From NCBI GenBank assembly GCA_048500275.1, contig JASNYI010000001.1:1364001-1428000 (forward strand): a stretch of 64,000 nucleotides of DNA, given 5' to 3'. The DNA is from UBA5066 sp048500275. Lineage in GTDB: Bacteria > Acidobacteriota > Thermoanaerobaculia > UBA5066. Position numbers and translations under genes: made by a program. Below the pieces are notes generated by a model. It did no database searches and was not told the origin of the DNA. It worked only from the letters and a program-made list of their open reading frames with translations. Position 1 is the stretch's first letter. Each line of letters begins with the position of its first letter. This document shows positions 21,101 to 28,784 of this stretch, piece after piece.

Positions 21101-21289
21101 CCGGAGGGACGCCTGCTCGCGCAGGAAGACCAGGAACTCCACGCTCCCCTCGGCGTCGGCGGTCGAGAGGACCCAGGGGTCGACCTTGTCCAGCCACTCC
21201 CCGGCGAGGGCCTCGCCGGGCCGGCCCCAGACCGGAAAGAGAAAACCGACTACCAGAGAAAGGACGACGCTCCGATTCGGTCTGCCCAC
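18167..21289 (-). CDS. Secreted subtilisin-like serine protease with DUF11-like and SLH domains
   Basis: A 1040-residue exported S8 protease. Signal-like N-terminus (VVLSLVVGFLFPVW), then an inhibitor-like propeptide (EFLVFLREQA and onward). The triad is Asp187 in GGQDTGYDWD, His239 in DDDEHGTHTMGT and Ser420 in FSGTSMAGPHVAGH, with oxyanion Asn346 in VSAGNSG. Two DUF11-like domains follow (about 505-745), each with a CxxAxGxVTCxxGT pattern. Next is a ~115-residue domain shared with the M28 protein at 23364-26795, and then three SLH repeats (about 860-1040), each with a TRAEMA/DRAEMA core and a paired GC...YCP. The GTG start is preceded by GGAGG at good spacing. It is probably anchored on the cell surface. 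Confidence 0.92.
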   Translation of the reverse strand: MGRPNRSVVLSLVVGFLFPVWGRPGEALAGEWLDKVDPWVLSTADAEGSVEFLVFLREQASLREAALLVSKEEKGEFVSRTLRETAARTQAPVLSELKGLGAEFRPYWIANMVWVRGDLEVVRMMAERDDVLRVSANPSVPLQKLPPEPPRDPEAPDAIEWGITKTGAPSAWALGIKGLGVVVGGQDTGYDWDHPALKGKYRGWNGSSASHDYNWHDAIHSGGGVCGANSPVPCDDDEHGTHTMGTMVGDDGGTNQIGMAPQAKWIGCRNMNQGNGTPATYSECFQWFVAPTNLAGLNPDPAKAPHVINNSWGCPPSEGCTDPLVLKTVVENTRAAGIVVVVSAGNSGSSCSSVSDPPAIYEASFSVGATDSSDGIASFSSRGPVTVDGSGRLKPDVSAPGVGIRSSVPGGGYGSFSGTSMAGPHVAGHVALLLSARPQWKGQVGLVEDRIALSAVPRTSAQTCGGVPGTEVPNNTFGWGRVDVLASVSMVDLGIQIQDTPDPVAVGGSLTYRVYASNTGVVAATGVSATVALSPLVSFTSASSGCAHAAGVVTCNFGTVVKGTFPFRDIVVTVNGAGTIQSSGSISGTLYDYDTGNNQIWVTTFAGSGSDLELTMAEAWDPALAGAPFDYTLTAKNLGPSAASAVTLVDTLPAGAAFSSASPGCSEAAGTVTCALGTLSAGASAVVNVTVLPGAGAPSMTNAAVLTGGGVDPNSANNSGVVTTAVVSALPAGLVVDAQAPGGGGSDVNGVFEPGERVVVSPSWLNPSGGAALLTGTVSAFGSLLAPGATYTIADGSASYGSVAAGTTASCAGTTGDCFELEIPGPVARPAMHWDATVTETLSTGAERTWVLHLGDSFTDVPRSHWAYPYVETILHASVTLGCGVATYCPDVALTRAEMAALLLRAIHGAGWVPPPPTGTVFTDVPVDHWAAGYIEQLAAEGLTNGCAPSQYCPDRPVDRAEMAAFLLRARNGATWVPPAPTGTVFADVPVDHWAAGYIEALAQAGITLGCAEGLYCPASPVTRAEMAAFLTRTFDLKLY

Positions 21290-21400
21290 TCGCTTCCCTC
21301 CCGGTTCATCCCAAGCGCTGTCGAACCGGGCGAGTATAGCCGCCAGCCCGGGGCGCGGCCCGCCTCGAGAACCGCGCGGGCCGCACGCATCAGGCCCTCG

Positions 21401-23272
21401 TCAGAGGCACTTGTTCAGCTGCGGGAAGAGCCCCCGGGTCGCGGCCAGCCGGATCGACTCGGAGGCGGCCAGGAGCGGGAAATGGACCGTGAGGACCAGA
21501 TGGTCCTCCTGCACCTGCCCGGTGAAGAGGACCGGGTGCTCGGGGAACCCCCCGACGGGCGTCGGGCCACCCTCGAAGACCCAGGTCCCCGAACCGTTGA
21601 AGCGTCCCTGCGGGTCGAGGAAAACGGGCCCGTCGACCCGCCCGTGGGCGCAGTCGGCCTCGATGGCGACCCCGGTCCCGTCCACCCACATCCTGATGCC
21701 GGGATCCCCCCACGCGCCTTCGGGCAGGGGTTGCGGGACCCCCGTGAAGACGACCGGGACGAAGCTCCCGTCGCCCGTCCCCTTCCCGGGCGCTTCGCCG
21801 TCGTTCACGACGCCGTAGGCCCACCATGGGCCCTCGCCGCCGACGCGGACGACCCTCACGTCGCCGTGGGCCACCCCGGCCTTCGCGAAGAACGCGTCGG
21901 GCTGGGCCCACTGCCCCGGCTCGAGCGTGATCGTGAGGGGCGCGCCCGCGGGACGTCCGGTGGCGCCGTCGACCACCTGGAGCTGGAGCGTGACGTCCTC
22001 GCCTCCCGGCTCTCCTGCGTTCAGCACGGCGACGTTGGAACGGGTCTCGGCGTCGGCTCTCAGGCCCCAGAGGAACCCCAGCTCGGCGTCGGCGGAGCCG
22101 GCGGGAACGACCGGGGCGAAGACGCCGAAGCGCCCTTCCTCCTGCCTCGTGAGGACACGGACGCCGACGAACGCTCCGAGCGCCTCCTCCTCGAGAGCCG
22201 TGATCCGGAGGGTCCCGGCCCGCGTTTGCGTCCCGCCCATCCACACGCCCACGCCGAAGAGCTCGAAGACGTCTGGAATGATCGCCTGCCGGCGAGCGGG
22301 CATCGGAAGAGTCGCGGAGAGGGGCACGCTCGGACGAGAGATCGAATCGACGAACGTCAGGGTGTACGTCGCGTCCGCGTTCCCGGGGTTCGCCACGATC
22401 AGCTCGGACCGATACGCGAGGGAATCGACGACGACCGGAATCGTAAAGGACGTCCCGAGGCTCCCTTCGTCGACGGCCGGCACGAAGGAGCCGTCGTTCG
22501 TGGCGTTGTCGTTGACGACGCCGTAGGCCCCGAAGACACCTCCCGCGGAGACCCTCTCGACCCGGACGTACCCGTTGTCGAAGTCCTGGGCCAGGCCGGA
22601 CGGGTTCGAGAACTGCCTCCAGCCGTACGGCCCCAGGTCTTCCCTCTCGGAGAGGACGGCCTGCCGGTCGTTCACGGCGGAAACCACGGTGACCTTCACC
22701 GCGACCGGATCGGCGCCCGGGTTGTAGACGGCGACGTTGGTGCGGTCGGAGACGCTCTGGCGAAACCCGAAGACGGTGGCGCGCCCGGTGAACCCCTCGT
22801 CGGCGGGAACGGCGCCGAAGGAGACTCCCGCGTTGCCGGGGGGGTGGGGCGGCCGGGTCGGGGCCGTGATCCTCGCCATGACGCCGACCGGGGCCCGCGC
22901 CGGGTCGAGGCCGCAGATCTTCAGGGTCCCCGCCTGGGGCGAGTCGGGTCCCGAGGCCTCCACCGCGATCCCGAGCTGCCGGAGGAACTCGATGCCATCC
23001 GGGACGAAGAGCTGCTCCCCGCCGGGAACGCTGAATTCGCCGTCCCCGGCTCCTTCGACGCGTCCCATCGAGGGCGTGTACCTCACAGCGACCCCCAGGG
23101 CCGCCTCGTTCGGGTTCGAGAAGGAGATCTCGGTGAGGTAGCGGGTGCCCGAGGCCGTCACGTCGAGGACGACCGGGAGCAGCTGACAGGCGTACTCGGG
23201 CCTCGCCGCCTCCGCGGGAGCGGCCACGGCAATGGTGACTCCGAACGCAACCAGCGTCGCGCGAACGTTCAT
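21401..23272 (-). CDS. Exported protein of two repeat modules and a DCAHG-type C-terminal domain
   Basis: A 623-residue protein of unknown function with a clear signal peptide (VRATLVAFGVTIAVAAPAEA). It contains two ~240-residue modules, about 25-275 and 278-515. Each opens with PVVLDV/PVVVDS and strands like SELIVANPG, has a middle FGFRQSVSDRTNVAVYNPG or LWGLRADAETRSNVAVLNAG, and ends AYGVVNDxxTNDGSFVP or AYGVVNDGEAPGKGTGDGSF. The same modules close the metalloprotease at 3983-7810. The final ~105 residues (EADCAHGRVDGPVFLDPQGRF to LNKCL) resemble a small conserved beta domain seen in uncharacterised acidobacterial secreted proteins. No catalytic motif is seen. The start ATG has a strong GGAGGAGG six bases upstream. 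It lies between two SLH-bearing proteases on the same strand. Confidence 0.8.
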   Translation of the reverse strand: MNVRATLVAFGVTIAVAAPAEAARPEYACQLLPVVLDVTASGTRYLTEISFSNPNEAALGVAVRYTPSMGRVEGAGDGEFSVPGGEQLFVPDGIEFLRQLGIAVEASGPDSPQAGTLKICGLDPARAPVGVMARITAPTRPPHPPGNAGVSFGAVPADEGFTGRATVFGFRQSVSDRTNVAVYNPGADPVAVKVTVVSAVNDRQAVLSEREDLGPYGWRQFSNPSGLAQDFDNGYVRVERVSAGGVFGAYGVVNDNATNDGSFVPAVDEGSLGTSFTIPVVVDSLAYRSELIVANPGNADATYTLTFVDSISRPSVPLSATLPMPARRQAIIPDVFELFGVGVWMGGTQTRAGTLRITALEEEALGAFVGVRVLTRQEEGRFGVFAPVVPAGSADAELGFLWGLRADAETRSNVAVLNAGEPGGEDVTLQLQVVDGATGRPAGAPLTITLEPGQWAQPDAFFAKAGVAHGDVRVVRVGGEGPWWAYGVVNDGEAPGKGTGDGSFVPVVFTGVPQPLPEGAWGDPGIRMWVDGTGVAIEADCAHGRVDGPVFLDPQGRFNGSGTWVFEGGPTPVGGFPEHPVLFTGQVQEDHLVLTVHFPLLAASESIRLAATRGLFPQLNKCL

Positions 23273-23342
23273 CCGGGACCTCCTCCCGCCCCCGGGGCGG
23301 ACTTCTCCATCTGCAGGAGGGAGTGTCGCGGCGGTCCCGGAT
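23271..23342 (-). promoter_or_regulatory. Long-range hairpin that could cover a start codon
   Basis: The ten bases GGTCCCGGAT between the Shine-Dalgarno and start codon of the 21401-23272 gene (plus-strand 23271-23280) are perfectly complementary to ATCCGGGACC about 50 bases upstream in the same transcript (23333-23342). Folding would bury the start codon. A regulatory role is inference; in DNA this rich in G and C a ten-base match can arise by chance. Confidence 0.3.
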
Positions 23343-23363
23343 CTTTCTCCGTTGGCACCCTCC

Positions 23364-26300
23364 CTAGTGCAGCGTGAATCGAAACGTCCTCGTCAGGAAC
23401 ACGGCCATCTCCGCCCGGCTCACGGGGGCGTCCGGGCAGTACCGCCCTACGTCGCAGCCGAGGGTGATCCCCTCGGACGCGAGCGCCTCGATCCAGCCAG
23501 CGGCCCAGTGGCTCACTGGCACGTCGGTGAAGACGGTCCCCGTGGCGGGGGGCGGCGACCACCCCGGCCCGTGTTCGGTCCTGAGAAGGAACGCGGCCAT
23601 CTCGGCCCTGATGACCGGCTGGTCCGGGCAGTAGAGGCCAGGGGCGCAACCGTTCGTGATGCCCTCCGCCGCCAGCGCCTCGATGTAGCCGGACGCCCAG
23701 TGGCCGACGAGAACATCCGCGAAGACGGTACCCGTCGGAGGCGGGGGCGCCCAGCCCGGACCGTGCTTGGCCCGGAGAAGAAGGGCCGCCATCTCCGCCC
23801 GGGTGAGCTGCAGCTCGGGGCAGTACGACGCCGGGGCGCACCCCAGGGTGACGCTCCGGTGGAAGATCGTCTCGACGAACCGGTAGGCCCAGTGCTCCGG
23901 AGGGACGTCGTCGAAGCTTCGCCCGACATGGACGGTCCAGGTGTGCGTGGCGCCCGTGCTCAGGGTTTCGACGAACGTCAGGTCCCAGTGGGCCGCAGGC
24001 CGCGTCGCCGGGTCGTCGACGCCGAGGGCGTAGGAGTCGGCCGCGCACGTGCCCTCAGCCCCGGCGTCGATCGCCCCGTAGCCGGCCGCGGCGTCGAGGA
24101 GCGCGTACGTCGCGCCCGCCGGCCCCGCGAGGCCGCTCGCCGTTCCGGTCGCCTCGATGGCCGCAGGAGAGGCATTGCGCCAGGCGGGCGAGACCTGCAC
24201 CTGTTCGCCCGGCTCGAGGACCCCGTTCGCGTTCGAGGTCCCCGCCCCGAACGACAGGGCGTCGACCGTGAGACCGCGCGGCTCGAGCCCGGCGACCCCC
24301 GTCGTGCAGGCGCCCGGCGTCTCGACGTTCGTGACCGCGACGTCGTCGATCCACCAGGTCTCGCCGGTGGGGCTGGTGTCGGTCGAGATGCGGAAGCGGA
24401 TTCGGACCGTCTGCCCGGCGAAGGCGCCGAGACTCGCCGTGAACTGCGTCCAGCTCGTGTTGATTCCCGTGAAGTAGGCCCGGCCGGACGGGAGGCCGCA
24501 GCCGTCGCCCGTCTTGTTCGACGTCGCGGGATAGGCCATCGTGAGACGCGCCCACGAGACTCCGCCGTCGGTGCTGATCTCGACCTGGCCCTTGTCGCCC
24601 CCGCTGATGTCGAGGAACCACCTCGACGAGAACGTGAGCTGCGAGCCGCTCCCGAGGAGAAGCGGCGGCGACGTGAGCGCCCCGCAGGCCCCGTTCACCG
24701 GGGACGACTTGTACGTCTTCGGGCCGGCGTGCCCGCCCGTGGCGTCCACCGTCCAGGGGGCGCCCGCGGAGAAAGCGGCGCCGCCCGTGTCTCCGGCGTC
24801 GTCGCTGAAGGTCGCCGAGGCGACGGGGCCGGTCGGCACCGCCGAGCGCACCACCGTGTTCCCGTCCTCGGAGCCGTTGCTGGCGTCGACGGCGCGGACG
24901 ACGTAGTACGCGGTCGTCCCCGGCGGGAGGCCCGCCGAGTCGGAGAAGCCGAGGCCGGCGACGCCGGTCGCGATCCGGTTCCCCGGCCCGGGGACGAAGG
25001 AGGGAGAGCTCCCCCGGTAGACGTTGTACGTGACCGGCCCCGAGCAGAGGGGCGTGGCGGCCGCCCAGGCGACCTGGACGGTGCAGACCGGCACTGCCCC
25101 GTTCCCGGCGCTCGCGGCCCCGGCGAACACCGGGTACTCCTGGCAGCTCCCGGTGGTCACGGCGGCGGCGCAGAGGCTTTCCTCCGTGACGCACTCGCCG
25201 CGCCGGGCCCGCACGCGGTAGGCGTAGGTCACGCCGCCGGAGACGTTCGTGTCGACGAAGTGGGTGGCGGCCGTCGTGGCGACCGGGACGAAGTCGCCCG
25301 CTTCGCAGCCCCCGCGGCCCCTGAGGACCTCGTACTGCAGGTCGGCGCCGCCGCTCGTCCAGCTGACGGTGATCTGGTTCACGCCCGTGGCCGCCGCGGT
25401 GACGCCCGTCGGGACCGGCGGAAAGGCGCCGCCGCCGCAGAGCGGCACGGCGAGGTGGGCGGCCGTGGCGACGTACGCCTTCACGGAGCCGACGTAGAAC
25501 GCCGGGTCCCCGCAGTTGGCACGCGTGTCGGTCGCCTTGTGGTAGTGAGGGTAGTTGCCGGCCTGCCCGCAGGACCCCTCGTTGTCGGTGATCCCGCAGA
25601 TCGCCGACCAGCCGCGGCTCCAGAACGGGGCGTGGTCGCTGTAGACCATCCCCGGGCAGGAGAAGCTGTTCACGACGCAGCCCGTTCCGTAGGCCGTCGC
25701 GGCCTGCTGCATCAGCGTGCCGAGCCAGGCGGAGGCGGCGTTGGTGTTGACGTCGAGGTTCTCCCCCGTGGCCGGCAGGCCGTCTCCCTGCCACCCCGTC
25801 ATGTCGGCGTTCAGGACCGCGAGGATCTGCTCGCCCGCGGCGAGCGCCTGCGCCGCGTAGTACGTCGACCCGTAGAGTCCCTGCTCCTCGCCGGTGACGG
25901 CGAGGAACTTCACCGTGTTCTCGAAGGTGTAACCGGCCATCGCCTGGGCCGCGGCGACGACCGTGGCCGCGCCGCTGGCGTTGTCGTTGGCCCCGGGCGC
26001 GAGGCCGCTCGACGGAAGGTCGTCGAGGTGGCCTATGACGATGACCACCCGCTCGGGGTGGGTCAGGCCGGTGATCTTCCCGATCACGTTCGGGGCGTGC
26101 CCGGCCGTGTGGCTCTGCCGCACCGGGGCGAGGCCGAGCGCCTGGAACCGGTCGAAGACGAAGTCGGCGGCCGTGACGCAGCCCGCCGAGAGCGAGTAGC
26201 GGGTCGTCGAGGAGCCGATGACCTCGTCCCAGGTGCCGACCACGGAGGTGGGCGTGAGGCTGTCGACGATCGTCTGGACCACGGGCTGGACGTCGAGGAG

Positions 26301-26795
26301 CGGCATCTCTCCCCGCTGCCACGAGGCGTACGGCTCGGGCAGGGGCGCCGTCGGCCGGAGCGGCTCCATCGGGAGCCTGCGGAGGAACCAGCCGCTCGAC
26401 TCGAGGCACGCCGCTGCCGGCTCGCCCACCGCGCGCAGCAGGACCCAGCCCTCCTCCACCAGGACGAGCTCACCGCAGGAGGCCGCGAGGTCGCCGACCG
26501 ACGAACCGGTTCTCAGGCCGGCGACGAAGTACGACGCGCCCGTCGTGTCGGCGTCGACGACGACGCCGGCCCTTCCGAGCGCCTGGAGCCGCTGCCGGAT
26601 CGCCGGCGCGTCGCCCAGCGCGAGGAAGACGCTCTCGTGCTCCAGGACGAGGGGGACTCCGGCCTCGATAAGGGCGTCGCGGTCGGCGGCGTCCTTCCTC
26701 TCGACACGAAGGAGAGCCGGGCCGTCGGCCTCGGCGAGAGAGGCGAAGAGAAGCGTGGCGAGGACCAGAAGGGACGACAGCCGGATCCGGGTCAT
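23364..26795 (-). CDS. Secreted M28-family zinc peptidase with Fn3-like, jelly-roll and SLH domains
   Basis: A 1143-residue exported peptidase. The signal peptide is LSSLLVLATLLFASLAEA. A ~120-residue N-terminal prodomain-like region precedes the M28 domain (about 170-440). Its zinc ligands are visible: His256 (GHLDD), Asp271 (GANDNASG), Glu304 with catalytic base Glu303 (TGEEQG), Asp331 (NADMTGW) and His419 (YPHYHKATDT). M28 enzymes are mostly aminopeptidases. Two Fn3-like domains (about 445-640) and a MAM-like jelly-roll ending ETWWIDDVAVTNVE follow. Next comes the ~115-residue domain shared with the subtilase, then three SLH repeats with GC...YCP pairs. The ATG has GGAGG four bases upstream. 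It is probably displayed on the cell surface. Confidence 0.92.
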   Translation of the reverse strand: MTRIRLSSLLVLATLLFASLAEADGPALLRVERKDAADRDALIEAGVPLVLEHESVFLALGDAPAIRQRLQALGRAGVVVDADTTGASYFVAGLRTGSSVGDLAASCGELVLVEEGWVLLRAVGEPAAACLESSGWFLRRLPMEPLRPTAPLPEPYASWQRGEMPLLDVQPVVQTIVDSLTPTSVVGTWDEVIGSSTTRYSLSAGCVTAADFVFDRFQALGLAPVRQSHTAGHAPNVIGKITGLTHPERVVIVIGHLDDLPSSGLAPGANDNASGAATVVAAAQAMAGYTFENTVKFLAVTGEEQGLYGSTYYAAQALAAGEQILAVLNADMTGWQGDGLPATGENLDVNTNAASAWLGTLMQQAATAYGTGCVVNSFSCPGMVYSDHAPFWSRGWSAICGITDNEGSCGQAGNYPHYHKATDTRANCGDPAFYVGSVKAYVATAAHLAVPLCGGGAFPPVPTGVTAAATGVNQITVSWTSGGADLQYEVLRGRGGCEAGDFVPVATTAATHFVDTNVSGGVTYAYRVRARRGECVTEESLCAAAVTTGSCQEYPVFAGAASAGNGAVPVCTVQVAWAAATPLCSGPVTYNVYRGSSPSFVPGPGNRIATGVAGLGFSDSAGLPPGTTAYYVVRAVDASNGSEDGNTVVRSAVPTGPVASATFSDDAGDTGGAAFSAGAPWTVDATGGHAGPKTYKSSPVNGACGALTSPPLLLGSGSQLTFSSRWFLDISGGDKGQVEISTDGGVSWARLTMAYPATSNKTGDGCGLPSGRAYFTGINTSWTQFTASLGAFAGQTVRIRFRISTDTSPTGETWWIDDVAVTNVETPGACTTGVAGLEPRGLTVDALSFGAGTSNANGVLEPGEQVQVSPAWRNASPAAIEATGTASGLAGPAGATYALLDAAAGYGAIDAGAEGTCAADSYALGVDDPATRPAAHWDLTFVETLSTGATHTWTVHVGRSFDDVPPEHWAYRFVETIFHRSVTLGCAPASYCPELQLTRAEMAALLLRAKHGPGWAPPPPTGTVFADVLVGHWASGYIEALAAEGITNGCAPGLYCPDQPVIRAEMAAFLLRTEHGPGWSPPPATGTVFTDVPVSHWAAGWIEALASEGITLGCDVGRYCPDAPVSRAEMAVFLTRTFRFTLH

Positions 26796-26930
26796 CAGAC
26801 CTCCGTAAGGGGAACCGAGCCTCGTGCGTCTTGGGATTCGCGCGAACGTTCGATGATAGCGCCGGGGCGGTCCGAAACCCGGCCCCGGGACGTCCCCTTT
26901 CGAGACCTTCCGCGGACCTGTTTCGAAGGG

Positions 26931-28784
26931 TCAGACGTTCCCGGGTCCCGGCGCGCGAGCGGCGCCGGGAACGGAGCGGCCCCCGAGAGACGCGACGAGC
27001 CGCTCGAAGACCTCCGCGCGCGCGTCCCAGGAGTTCCGTCGGGCGAAGTCGCGTCGCCGCGCCTCGAGGGCCGGGTCGTCCTCCGCGAGGGCGACCTCGA
27101 GCTGCCGTTCGAGCTCCGCCGCGTCTCCCGCGAAGCGGACGAGGTCGCCGAACGGCTCGAGCTCGGGAAGGGGCACCGAGACGAGCGGCCGACCCGTCGC
27201 CATGATCTCGTAGGCCTTGACGGGGTTGGCGGCGTCGGTGAGCGGCGACCGGCGGAACGGGAGGAGGAAGGCGTCGAACCGGTCGAGTCGCTCGAGGAGC
27301 TGCCCGTACGGGACGAGCCCGGGGAACGTGACGTTCGGCAGGGCGGGAAGTCGCGTCAGGTCGGCGAGGTAGGTCGGGCCGATCAGGACGAAGTCCCAGT
27401 CGGGCCGCTTCGCGGCGACGTCGGCGACGAGGTCCGAGTCGAACCAGTCGGCGATGCAGCCGTAGTAGCCGACCGTCGGACGCCCGCCCCGCGCGCGCGG
27501 CGCGATCGACGCGAAGTACTCGAAGTCGCATCCGTTAGGAACGAGCGCGACCGGCCTCCCCGCGGTCCGGAGCCGTCCCTCGAGGGCCCGCGCCGTCGTC
27601 ACGACCGCGTCCGCGTCCTCGAGGATTCCCCGCTCCGGCCCCTCCACCGGGCGGGCGTTCGTCTGGAAGCCCGCGTGGTCGTCCATGCAGTCGTAGAGGA
27701 CCTTCCAGCCGAAGGCGCGCCTCGCCCTCTCGGCGAGCGGCCACCAGAACGGCTGGTGGACGAACGACACGGCCGAGGCGATCCCCTCGGCGTCGCGCAG
27801 CGACGAGAGCGACGCGAAGACGGCCTCCGCCTCGTCCGCCGGCAGCTCCTCCGAGAAGAGGTGACGGGCGCTGCCGCACAGCCGCAGGGCGGAGACGCGC
27901 GAACGCAGCCGGTGGACCGTGGGCGCTCCGGGGACGGGCTCGAAGAACTGGCTGACGTACCAGACGCGGTGGCCGCGGTCGGCCAGCCGCGAGAGGAGCT
28001 GCTGCGGGCGCTGGAAGAGGAACTCCCACTCGACGATCGAGAAGCAGACGATGTCGGGGAGGCCCGGCGCGGCCTCGTCCCGCAGCGCCCCGAAGGTCCG
28101 GCGAGGCGGCTCGACGGGCGACGGAGGTCCGGGAATCGCGCGGGGCGCCGGGATGGGGTCGTCCTCGACGGGTTCGGCGGGGGCCAGGCCTTGCGTCGCC
28201 CGGTCTTCCGTCGCCAGGCCTTCCTGCGCCGGGCCTTCCGGGACCGCGACGTCTGACGCGGAGGCCGGCGGCAGCGGCGCGGCCACCGGCTTCGAGGGAG
28301 GCATCGGCGCGTTCGCCGCCTCGGGACTCGCCGGGAGCAGGCCGAGCCTCCGGAGCGTCCGCCAGTAGAGGTTCGCGAGGCGCCAGGCGCGCGTCGCGTA
28401 CACCTCCGCGAGCCTGGCGTTCGCATCGTCCCTCTCCCGCCGCGTCCTCGCGAGGTCCGACCCCAGGTTCGCCGTCTCCGCGCGGGCCGCCTCCAGCTCA
28501 GCGCGGAGAGTCGTCCGCTCCTCGCGAAGGGACGCCGTCACTCTCCGCAGCTCGTCCCGATCGGCCGCAAGGGCCGCCGCCGCCCGGCGCACGCCCCCTG
28601 CCTCGTCGCGAAGAGCCGAGACCGAATCGCCCGCCTCCCGCAGGCGCTGGGCCGAGAGCCGGAACGCCGCCTCCAGCGCGGCGTACTCCTCCGAGGCGCG
28701 GCGCAGCTCGAGCGACGTGCGGAGAAGGTCGGACTCGAGGGCCGCCTTCGCGCGCACGAGCGAGCCGGGCGACGCCCCGCTCAT
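26931..28784 (-). CDS. Glycosyltransferase with long N-terminal coiled coil
   Basis: A 617-residue protein. Residues ~10-135 are a heptad-rich coiled coil (DLLRTSLELRRASEEYAALE and on), ending in TRAWRLANLYWRTLRRLGLLP. A Pro/Ala/Glu-rich linker covers ~150-235. The C-terminal ~380 residues are a GT-B enzyme of the type with FLFQRPQQLLSRLADRGHRVWYV, an LYDCMDDHAGF segment, VALVPNGCDFEYF, VGYYGCIADWFD and NPVKAYEIMATGRPLVSV. The same GT domain occurs at the C-terminus of the 31085-33790 fusion. The ATG overlaps the wecB stop (ATGA), so the two are coupled. The coiled coil may set oligomer state or membrane association; this is inference. Confidence 0.85.
   Translation of the reverse strand: MSGASPGSLVRAKAALESDLLRTSLELRRASEEYAALEAAFRLSAQRLREAGDSVSALRDEAGGVRRAAAALAADRDELRRVTASLREERTTLRAELEAARAETANLGSDLARTRRERDDANARLAEVYATRAWRLANLYWRTLRRLGLLPASPEAANAPMPPSKPVAAPLPPASASDVAVPEGPAQEGLATEDRATQGLAPAEPVEDDPIPAPRAIPGPPSPVEPPRRTFGALRDEAAPGLPDIVCFSIVEWEFLFQRPQQLLSRLADRGHRVWYVSQFFEPVPGAPTVHRLRSRVSALRLCGSARHLFSEELPADEAEAVFASLSSLRDAEGIASAVSFVHQPFWWPLAERARRAFGWKVLYDCMDDHAGFQTNARPVEGPERGILEDADAVVTTARALEGRLRTAGRPVALVPNGCDFEYFASIAPRARGGRPTVGYYGCIADWFDSDLVADVAAKRPDWDFVLIGPTYLADLTRLPALPNVTFPGLVPYGQLLERLDRFDAFLLPFRRSPLTDAANPVKAYEIMATGRPLVSVPLPELEPFGDLVRFAGDAAELERQLEVALAEDDPALEARRRDFARRNSWDARAEVFERLVASLGGRSVPGAARAPGPGNV

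Noticed and set aside
23232..28256. A 1674-codon open frame on the plus strand across the M28 peptidase and neighbouring genes
   Set aside because: It is antisense to clearly recognisable genes, its peptide is Arg/Pro/Gly-rich without domains, and long empty frames are expected in DNA of this GC content.
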